From Pseudomonadota bacterium (lineage in GTDB: Bacteria; Pseudomonadota; Gammaproteobacteria; Xanthomonadales; Xanthomonadaceae): DNA of 5,827 bases. Shown here piece by piece: positions 1 through 5,578 of this stretch. Position numbers and translations under genes: made by a program. The notes beneath the pieces were generated by a model. It was not told the origin of the DNA. It made no database searches and saw nothing but the letters and a program-made list of their open reading frames with translations. The stretch spans positions 1-5,827 of the forward strand of contig JAEXRB010000156.1 of the NCBI GenBank assembly GCA_023438325.1, written 5' to 3'. The stretch's first letter is position 1, and each line of letters opens with the position of its first letter.

Positions 1-77
1 CTCCATGACCCTGTGATGTTGAAACCCGAACAACCCTGTTTTCCCGCTTGCCCACGGGGCCTCCCGGCCCCAATCCC
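1..77 (-). other. Non-coding region downstream of ftsA (toward expected ftsZ)
   Basis: This stretch lies between the ftsA stop and the window edge. It is the only part of the window with no gene. It holds the hairpin described separately. I see no convincing -35/-10 pair and no T-run terminator. In the dcw cluster ftsZ is expected next, which would begin at or beyond position 1. Confidence 0.6.
56..71 (-). other. GNRA-loop hairpin after ftsA
   Basis: On the minus strand GGGGCC and GGCCCC form a perfect 6-bp all-G/C stem closed by the tetraloop GGGA, which fits GNRA. It starts 6 bases after the ftsA stop codon. No U-tract follows, so it does not look like an intrinsic terminator. It could be an mRNA-stability or processing element between ftsA and the next gene, or have no role. 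A second, weaker stem (GCCC/GGGC, 50-60) shares bases with it. Confidence 0.45.
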
Positions 78-1313
78 TCAAAACTCGCCGCGATACCAGT
101 TGCGGACCCGCGACCAGATTCCGCCCACGCGCCCGCCGGTCAGCACCGGTCGGCGTAGCTGCTCATGTCGACTGCCCCACAGCAGCAATCCCGCGCCGGT
201 GGCGTACTCGGGATTGCCGATGACCTCGCTCACGCCGGCGACCGACTGTGGAATACCGATGCGCACCGGCATGTGCAGCATTTCTTCGGCCAGCTCGGTG
301 ACGCCCTCCATCTTTGCCGCGCCACCGGTCAGCACCAGGCCGGCGCGGATCATCGGCGCGTAGCCGGTGCGCTCCAGCTCGGCCTGCACCATTTCGAAAA
401 TTTCCTCGTAGCGGCTCTGTACCGCTTCGGCCAGCGATTGCCGTGCGAGACGGCGCGGCGGACGATCGCCGACGCTGGGCACCTGGATGCTTTCCTCGGC
501 AGTGGCCAGTTGTGCCAACGCGCAGGCGTAGCGCACCTTGATTTCTTCGGCATGCGGCGTGGGCGTGCGCAGCATGTGGGCGATGTCGCCGGTCACCTGA
601 TCGCCGGCGATCGGCAGCGAGGCGGTATGCCGGATCGCGCCCTGAGCGAACACCGCGATATCGGTGGTGCCTGCGCCGATGTCGACCAGCGCCACACCGA
701 GGTCCTTTTCATCATCGGTCAGCACCGACTGGCTCGATGCGAGCGAGCCGAGCACCAGTTCATCGACCTGCAAACCGCAGCGATTCACGCACTTGGTGAT
801 GTTCTGTGCCGCCGACAGCGCACACAGCACCAGATGCGCACGTACTTCCAGACGCACCCCGGACATGCCGACCGGATGACGGATGCCCTCCTGCGAGTTG
901 TCGACGCTGTATTCCTGCGCAATGGCGTGCAGGATGCGCTGATCCGACGGCACCGCAACGGCCTTGGCGGCCTCCAGCACGCGCTCCATGTCGCCGTAGC
1001 TGACCTCGCCATCGCGGATCGGCACGATGCCGGGCGAGTTGCGGCAATGGGTGTGGTTGCCGGAGATGGACGCATGCACGCAGCGGATCTCGCAGGCCGC
1101 GATGGACTCAGCCTCCTCGATCGCGCGCTGGATGGCGTTGACGGTGGATTCGATGTCCACCACCACGCCGCGCTTGAGGCCATTGGAACTGTGGCTGCCG
1201 ATGCCGATTACCTCGACCGGACTGCCGGGCGAGTATTCGCCCACCAGCGCCTTCACCTTCGAAGTGCCGATGTCCAGTCCCACGATCAGGGATTTGTCGC
1301 CCTTGCGGTTCAT
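78..1313 (-). CDS. ftsA: FtsA, actin-like cell division protein
   Basis: 411 aa, normal for FtsA. This cytoplasmic ATP-binding actin homologue tethers FtsZ filaments to the membrane and signals to FtsN and the FtsQLB/FtsWI group. Seen: the phosphate-1 motif GLDIGTSKV (12-20); the FtsA-specific 1C domain (~84-165), with SGNH (84-87), SPGIVPIRDGEV (93-104), RVLEAAKAV (111-119) and SQEGIRHPVG (140-149); the phosphate-2 motif VDIGAGTTDIAVF (210-222); and the adenosine motif LVLTGGAAKMEG (326-337). The C-terminal amphipathic membrane-targeting helix is present (GIWSRVRNWYRGEF, 398-411), so the protein is complete. The start is fixed by the ATGA overlap with the ftsQ stop and by the short conserved N-terminus before the phosphate loop. 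No Shine-Dalgarno precedes it, so it probably depends on ribosomes ending ftsQ. Ala132 replaces a proline usual in the (I/L)PQEY-type motif. MreB or DnaK are ruled out by the 1C domain and the C-terminal helix. Confidence 0.97.
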   Translation of the reverse strand: MNRKGDKSLIVGLDIGTSKVKALVGEYSPGSPVEVIGIGSHSSNGLKRGVVVDIESTVNAIQRAIEEAESIAACEIRCVHASISGNHTHCRNSPGIVPIRDGEVSYGDMERVLEAAKAVAVPSDQRILHAIAQEYSVDNSQEGIRHPVGMSGVRLEVRAHLVLCALSAAQNITKCVNRCGLQVDELVLGSLASSQSVLTDDEKDLGVALVDIGAGTTDIAVFAQGAIRHTASLPIAGDQVTGDIAHMLRTPTPHAEEIKVRYACALAQLATAEESIQVPSVGDRPPRRLARQSLAEAVQSRYEEIFEMVQAELERTGYAPMIRAGLVLTGGAAKMEGVTELAEEMLHMPVRIGIPQSVAGVSEVIGNPEYATGAGLLLWGSRHEQLRRPVLTGGRVGGIWSRVRNWYRGEF

Positions 1314-2131
1314 GTCGAAAAGCCGGGAATGCGGAGGAGAGGGTTGGAAGGCGCCAAGGCCGTCGGGCGCGTTGCGCCCGGCATGCGGGCAGCAGGCACG
1401 GCAGCGCCGGAACCCGGCAGCTCGCCGGAATTCGCGCTGCTCCAGGCGATGGCAAAACCATTGGTGTAACGCAGGTCGATTCGATCGAACGGCCGGTGCT
1501 CGCCTTCGAGCAGCTGTGGCAACACCCGCACCAGACGTGCGATGCGCACTTCGGGCGCGGCGCTGCGGCCCACCATGATGCGGGCGCCGCCTTTCAGTTG
1601 CAGGCTCCAGCTTCCGCGCGGCGTCAGGCGTGCGCCTTCCAGAATCAATCCGGTGGCGGCCAGTTGCTGCTGCGCACGCTCGAAGAAGGCGATCACGTCT
1701 GCAACCCGATCATCCGGGCCGGACAGGCGCGGCAAACCCTGCACTTCGTCCGCACCGGGCGTCGCGAACAACACGCCCTGACTGGACAGCAAGCGGCCTT
1801 CGCCCCAGTGCGCTCGCGCACGATGTTCGATCAGTGTCACCTCGATGCGATCCGGCCAGCGCTTGCGAACCTCCACGTGCTCCACCCATGGCAGGCCGGC
1901 AAGTGCGGTGCGCAGAACCGCTGGATCGGTATCGAAATAACCGCGCCCCATCTGCGCCGCGACCGTGGTGCGGATCTGCTCGGCACTGATGCGCTGGTAT
2001 TCAGCGGTGACCTGAAGATGTCGAATGGGCCAGCGATCCGGCGCCATCCATCCGTTCAGCACCGCCACCAGCGGCAGCGCCACCACGGCCAGCGCGAGTA
2101 CCCACGCCAGAATGCGGATCAGGCTGGACAT
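1310..2131 (-). CDS. ftsQ: FtsQ, cell division protein (POTRA-domain divisome scaffold)
   Basis: 273 aa, bitopic inner-membrane protein. In the divisome FtsQ binds FtsB/FtsL and links early and late division proteins. Seen: about six residues on the cytoplasmic side, then one hydrophobic segment (residues ~5-26, ILAWVLALAVVALPLVAVL). A POTRA-like domain (~36-104) follows, with the FtsQ-typical GRGYFDTDP (62-70) and LPWVEHVEVRKRWPDRIEV (80-98). The beta domain runs to ~230 and contains SSQGVLF (116-122), RGSW (172-175) and ARLVRVLPQL (198-207). DLRYTNGFAIAW (219-230) has Tyr222 and Trp230 with the same spacing as the FtsB-contact pair Tyr248/Trp256 of E. coli. Residues 231-273 form a Pro/Ala/Ser-rich tail of no clear fold. 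The start ATG overlaps the end of ddl by 13 bases and has a G-rich Shine-Dalgarno (GGAGG at 2136-2140). The stop forms an ATGA overlap with ftsA. Confidence 0.94.
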   Translation of the reverse strand: MSSLIRILAWVLALAVVALPLVAVLNGWMAPDRWPIRHLQVTAEYQRISAEQIRTTVAAQMGRGYFDTDPAVLRTALAGLPWVEHVEVRKRWPDRIEVTLIEHRARAHWGEGRLLSSQGVLFATPGADEVQGLPRLSGPDDRVADVIAFFERAQQQLAATGLILEGARLTPRGSWSLQLKGGARIMVGRSAAPEVRIARLVRVLPQLLEGEHRPFDRIDLRYTNGFAIAWSSANSGELPGSGAAVPAARMPGATRPTALAPSNPLLRIPGFST

Positions 2132-3081
2132 GCGCCCTCCCCGCCGAAACTGGTTTCCAGGATGCGCCAGGCCACGTCTTCGAAGGTCAAGCCCAACTCG
2201 CGGGCCGCCTTGGGAAACAGCGAATGGCTGGTCATGCCGGGGGCAGTGTTGACCTCAAGCAAGTAATTGTTGCCCTGAGCATCGCGCATCACGTCCACGC
2301 GCCCCCAGCCACTGCACCCAACGGCGCGGAATGCGGCCAGCGCGAGCGCACGGATTCGGTTTTCGGCCTCGCCGGAAAGGCCCGGACACAGGTACTGGGT
2401 GTCATCGGCGACGTACTTGGCGTGGTAGTCGTAATACTCGCCCGCCGGCACGATGCGGATGCTCGGCAGTGCGGTGTCGCCGAGCACCCCAACGGTGTAC
2501 TCGCCGCCCTGGATCAACTGCTCCATCAACAACTCGCCCGGATAGCGCGATGCCAGCACCGCAGCGGCATCCAGGTCGGCGGTATCGAACACGCGCGAGA
2601 CGCCGACACTGCTGCCTTCGCAGGAAGGCTTGACGATCACCGGCAGGCCCAGCTCGCGCGCCGCGGCGTGGACATCGCCATGCTTGGGCAGACGCACATA
2701 GCGTGGCGTCGGCAACCCCAGCGTCAGCCACACCTGTTTGCTGCGCACCTTGTCCATCGCCAGCGCCGAACCCAGCACGCCCGAGCCGGTATACGGCACG
2801 CCGTGCGCATCCAGCAGGCCCTGGACCACGCCATCCTCACCGCCACCGACGCTGCCATGCAGGATGTTGAAGACACGATCGATGCGGCCCTGCGCCAGCA
2901 TCTGGATCAGCGCCGGAATGCCATCGACGGCAATCGCATCGACACCACGCGACTGCAAGGCTTGCAGCACATTGCTGCCGGAGTTCAATGAAACCTCGCG
3001 CTCGGACGAGGTGCCGCCCAGCAACACGGCGACGCGACCGAAGGCGGCCGGGTCGGTGATACGGTTCGGGGAAAGGCTCAT
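2119..3081 (-). CDS. ddl: D-alanine--D-alanine ligase (DdlB type)
   Basis: 320 aa with the start at 3081. This ATP-grasp enzyme joins two D-Ala into the dipeptide used by MurF. Seen: the N-terminal GGTSSEREVS (22-31), where Glu28 matches E. coli Glu15; the loop HGSVGGGEDG (75-84); PYTGS (96-100); MDK (109-111) with R113 and K115 following; KPSCEGSSVGVS (151-162), where Ser157 matches the loop serine Ser150 of E. coli DdlB; YDYHAKY (217-223), with the Lys-Tyr pair K222/Y223 of the omega loop; WGRVDVM (259-265); and EVNTAPGMTSHSL (276-288), where Glu276 and Asn278 are Mg2+ ligands. A Tyr in the AKY position is the D-Ala-D-Ala rather than D-Ala-D-Lac form. The start is chosen for the AGGAGG 7 bases upstream and the ATGA overlap with murC. 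The frame stays open upstream inside murC, but that extension is Arg/Gly-rich noise. The 3' end overlaps ftsQ by 13 bases. The assignment as ddlB is by dcw position. Confidence 0.96.
   Translation of the reverse strand: MSLSPNRITDPAAFGRVAVLLGGTSSEREVSLNSGSNVLQALQSRGVDAIAVDGIPALIQMLAQGRIDRVFNILHGSVGGGEDGVVQGLLDAHGVPYTGSGVLGSALAMDKVRSKQVWLTLGLPTPRYVRLPKHGDVHAAARELGLPVIVKPSCEGSSVGVSRVFDTADLDAAAVLASRYPGELLMEQLIQGGEYTVGVLGDTALPSIRIVPAGEYYDYHAKYVADDTQYLCPGLSGEAENRIRALALAAFRAVGCSGWGRVDVMRDAQGNNYLLEVNTAPGMTSHSLFPKAARELGLTFEDVAWRILETSFGGEGACPA
2135..2142 (-). promoter_or_regulatory. ftsQ ribosome binding site
   Basis: GGGGAGGG on the minus strand, inside the end of ddl. The GGAGG core (2136-2140) is only 4 bases before the ATG at 2129-2131, a short spacing. 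The start is also supported because the hydrophobic segment begins right after it. Confidence 0.65.
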
Positions 3082-4508
3082 GCGTTGCCCTCCTGTGCAA
3101 TGCGTGCGGCCACATCCTGGGCCACGTGTCCGATATCGCCGGCGCCGGCGAGGATCACCAGATCGCCCTCCTGTGCCACGCCTTCGAGCGCGTCCAGGAG
3201 TTCTTTCGGGTGCGTCACCAGCACCGGATCGATGCGCCCGCGTGCGCGTATCGCACGCGCCAACGCACGTGCATCGGCACCTGGAATCGGTGCCTCGCCG
3301 GCGGGATACACCTCGGTCAGCAACAGCGCATCCACCTCGGAAAGCACGCCGGCGAAATCGTCGAGAAGATCGCGGGTGCGGCTGTAGCGATGCGGCTGGA
3401 ATGCGACCACCAGACGACGCTCCGGCCAACCCGAACGCGCTGCTTCGAACACCGCCGCCAGTTCGCGCGGGTGATGGCCGTAGTCGTCCACGATCTGCAC
3501 CCGTGCGCCGCTCTGCAGCTTCAACTCGCCAAGCAGGTTGAATCGGCGGCCGATGCCCTGAAAGGTTTCCAGCGCCTGCACGATGGCGTCTTCAGTCACC
3601 CCCAACTGCCAGCCGACAGCCGCAGCGGCAAGTGCGTTCTGCACGTTGTGCCGTCCCGGCAGGTTCAGCGTCACCGCTCGCGGCGTCGTGTCGGGCAAAC
3701 ACAGATGAAAGCGCGTGCGCGCACCCTGCTGCACCACATTCAAGGCACGCACCTGCGCATCCTCGGCGTGGCCGTAGGTGAGGATGTGGCGCGGCACGCC
3801 GTTGATGAGCTCGCGCACGTTGGCATCGTCGACGCACAACACTGCCAGGCCGTAGAACGGAAGCCGATGCAGGAATTCCTCGAAGGCCGCGCGCATGCGA
3901 GAGAAATCGCCATCGTAGTTTTCCAGATGATCGACATCGATGTTGGTGACCACCGCGATCAATGGCGTCAGCCGCAGGAACGAACCGTCGCTTTCATCCG
4001 CCTCGGCCACCAGCCAGTCGCCGCTGCCAAGGCGTGCATTGGCGCCGGCGGAAAGCAGCTGCCCGCCGATCACGAAGGTCGGATCCAATCCACCTTCGCT
4101 GAGCACGCTGGCGGTAAGGCTGGTGGTGGTGGTCTTGCCGTGGGTTCCGGCCACCGCGATGCCACGGCGAAAGCGCATCAACTCGGCCAGCATCTCGGCC
4201 CGCGGCACCACCGGAATACGCTGCGCACGAGCGGCGCGCACTTCCGGGTTGTCGGCACGGATCGCGCTGGAAACAACCACCACGTCCGCACCTTCCACAT
4301 GCGCGGCATCGTGGCCGAAATGCACGTTGGCACCGGCTGCGATCAACCGCGCCGTGGCCCGCGACGGATTCTGATCCGAACCGCTGACGCTGTAGCCCAG
4401 CGTGCACAGCACCTCGGCAATGCCGCTCATGCCGACACCGCCAATGCCGACGAAATGCACGCGCCGGAAGGCGCGGGTGAAATCGGCATCGCGATGCAGG
4501 CGCTTCAT
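3078..4508 (-). CDS. murC: MurC, UDP-N-acetylmuramate--L-alanine ligase
   Basis: 476 aa, typical for MurC. It is the cytoplasmic ATP-dependent ligase that adds L-Ala to UDP-MurNAc, the first step of the stem peptide. The domains appear in order. The N-terminal Rossmann UDP-binding domain has HFVGIGGVGMSGIAEV (18-33) and VSSAI (79-83). The central ATPase domain has the P-loop GTHGKTTTT (121-129), the EADESDGSF acidic motif (169-177) that binds Mg2+ and phosphate, TNIDVDHLENY (188-198) and the PGRHNVQNALAA motif (284-295) shared by Mur ligases. The C-terminal domain has GIGRRF (318-323), DDYGHHP (341-347), FQPHRYSRT (370-378) and AGAGDIG (454-460). The start at 4508 is chosen because a GGAGG at 4516-4520 lies 7 bases upstream and the ATG overlaps the murG stop (ATGA). 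The frame stays open further upstream, but that stretch lies inside murG and has no family similarity. DDYGHHP and the neighbourhood separate it from Mpl and MurD/E/F. Confidence 0.97.
   Translation of the reverse strand: MKRLHRDADFTRAFRRVHFVGIGGVGMSGIAEVLCTLGYSVSGSDQNPSRATARLIAAGANVHFGHDAAHVEGADVVVVSSAIRADNPEVRAARAQRIPVVPRAEMLAELMRFRRGIAVAGTHGKTTTTSLTASVLSEGGLDPTFVIGGQLLSAGANARLGSGDWLVAEADESDGSFLRLTPLIAVVTNIDVDHLENYDGDFSRMRAAFEEFLHRLPFYGLAVLCVDDANVRELINGVPRHILTYGHAEDAQVRALNVVQQGARTRFHLCLPDTTPRAVTLNLPGRHNVQNALAAAAVGWQLGVTEDAIVQALETFQGIGRRFNLLGELKLQSGARVQIVDDYGHHPRELAAVFEAARSGWPERRLVVAFQPHRYSRTRDLLDDFAGVLSEVDALLLTEVYPAGEAPIPGADARALARAIRARGRIDPVLVTHPKELLDALEGVAQEGDLVILAGAGDIGHVAQDVAARIAQEGNA
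3089..3094 (-). promoter_or_regulatory. ddl ribosome binding site
   Basis: AGGAGG on the minus strand, 7 bases before the ATG at 3079-3081 and inside the last codons of murC. It is the strongest Shine-Dalgarno in the window. It decides the ddl start against the long in-frame upstream extension. Confidence 0.88.
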
Positions 4509-5578
4509 GCGTTGGCCTCCGCCAGAATTGCTTCGGCCACCTCGCGGGCGGCTTCGGGTTTGGACAATGCGCGCGCGGCCACGGCACGCGACAGACGCAA
4601 GGCTGGATCTTCGGCCAGTGCGGCGATGGCTTGCGCCAGGCGCTGCTGGAAACCCTCTCCTTCCGCCACCCGCACGGCGGCGCCGTGCGTCACCAGGTGC
4701 TCGGCATTGAATGTTTGATGATCGTCCGCCGCTGTCGGCAGTGGCACCAGCACGCCGGCAATGCCTGCTGCGCAGACTTCGGCCAGCGTCAACGCACCGG
4801 CACGGCACACCACCACATCGGCCCAGCCGTAGACTTCAGCCATGTCGGCGATGAACGGAACGATGCGCGCGCTGACCCCTGCCTGCGCATAAGCATCGGT
4901 AGCGGCCTGCACCTGGGCTTCGCCGCACTGGTGCAACACATCGAGCGCCACCTGCTGTGCGGCCAGCGCCACCGGCACGCCACGATTGAGCGCACGCGCA
5001 CCCTGACTTCCACCAAGCACCAGCACGCGCAACGCGCCGGCGCGTTCGGCCAGTCGTGCTTCGGGTGGCGCCAGTGCGGCAATTTCCGGACGCACCGGGT
5101 TGCCGACGCTCTGCACCGCGACCTTCATCGGGAAGCTGCCGGGGAAGCCTTCCAGCACCCGGCGCGCCAACCGCGACAAGACCCGATTGGTCACGCCCGG
5201 CCGACTGTTCTGCTCATGCACAAGCAACGGCAAGCCGGCCAGCCAGGCCGCCAGGCCACCGGGGCCTGCCGCAAAACCGCCGAAGCTGATCACCGCGCGA
5301 GGTTTTGCACGGCGCAGGATCGCACGCGCCTGCCACACCGCACGCAGCAACCGCAGGGGCGCACCAATCAGCGCCAGCGCGCCCTTGCCGCGCAGTCCGG
5401 CGATGTCGATGGTTTCGATAGGGAACCCCTGCGCCGGCACCAATTTGGTCTCCATGCGATCACGCGCACCGATCCACAGCACGGGCACGCCGCGCTCGCG
5501 CAATGCCTGAGCCACCGCCAGTCCGGGGAAAATATGCCCACCGGTGCCGCCGGCGAGAATGATCACGGGCGCGCTCAT
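4505..5578 (-). CDS. murG: MurG, UDP-GlcNAc:lipid I N-acetylglucosaminyltransferase
   Basis: 357 aa, a normal length for MurG. This GT-B, GT28-family enzyme sits on the inner face of the cytoplasmic membrane and adds GlcNAc to lipid I to give lipid II. Seen in the protein: the N-terminal glycine loop GGTGGH (residues 10-15) followed by FPGLAVA; GLRGKG (61-66); the second glycine-rich loop GGFAAGPGG (100-108) followed by LAAWLAG; HEQN (121-124); VGNPVR (158-163), which closes the N-terminal domain; GGSQGARALN (189-198), the start of the C-terminal Rossmann domain; and RAGALTLAE (259-267), whose Glu267 aligns with the nucleotide-binding Glu269 of the E. coli enzyme. DDHQTFNA (285-292) forms the rest of the UDP-GlcNAc site. 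The ATG at 5576-5578 overlaps the ftsW stop. It lies just ahead of the first glycine loop, and only a weak G-rich Shine-Dalgarno precedes it. The stop overlaps murC by 4 bases. Residues 273-275 and 282 differ from common family consensus (see findings). Confidence 0.97.
   Translation of the reverse strand: MSAPVIILAGGTGGHIFPGLAVAQALRERGVPVLWIGARDRMETKLVPAQGFPIETIDIAGLRGKGALALIGAPLRLLRAVWQARAILRRAKPRAVISFGGFAAGPGGLAAWLAGLPLLVHEQNSRPGVTNRVLSRLARRVLEGFPGSFPMKVAVQSVGNPVRPEIAALAPPEARLAERAGALRVLVLGGSQGARALNRGVPVALAAQQVALDVLHQCGEAQVQAATDAYAQAGVSARIVPFIADMAEVYGWADVVVCRAGALTLAEVCAAGIAGVLVPLPTAADDHQTFNAEHLVTHGAAVRVAEGEGFQQRLAQAIAALAEDPALRLSRAVAARALSKPEAAREVAEAILAEANA
4516..4520 (-). promoter_or_regulatory. 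murC ribosome binding site
   Basis: GGAGG on the minus strand, 7 bases before the murC ATG and inside the last codons of murG. It fixes the murC start over any in-frame upstream start. The surrounding 16 bases are nearly the same as at the murC/ddl junction. Confidence 0.85.

Noticed and set aside
1..6. ATG at 4-6 on the minus strand as a possible ftsZ start
   Set aside because: Only two codons (Met-Glu) would be in the window, the usual FtsZ N-terminus cannot be checked, and no proper Shine-Dalgarno precedes it. ftsZ is expected nearby but cannot be called.
56..71. Intrinsic terminator after ftsA
   Set aside because: The hairpin is short and is followed by GTGGGCAAGCGGG, with no run of T. 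Termination before ftsZ would also be unexpected in this cluster.
165..1469. 434-codon open frame on the plus strand opposite ftsA
   Set aside because: It mirrors ftsA codons, has His/Gln/Asp/Arg-biased composition and no family motif. It is a shadow of the coding strand.
3082..3429. N-terminal extension of ddl to an upstream in-frame start
   Set aside because: It lies out of frame inside murC and encodes an Arg/Gly-rich stretch. The AGGAGG and the ATGA overlap mark the start at 3081, giving normal Ddl length.
3126..4718. 530-codon open frame on the plus strand opposite murC
   Set aside because: It is antisense to a clear murC. It is rich in His, Gln, Arg and Ala with no recognisable domain. 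Long antisense frames are expected in high-GC genes with strong third-position GC bias.
4509..4808. N-terminal extension of murC to an upstream in-frame start
   Set aside because: It lies inside murG in another frame and has no MurC similarity. The start at 4508 has a good ribosome binding site and gives the usual length.
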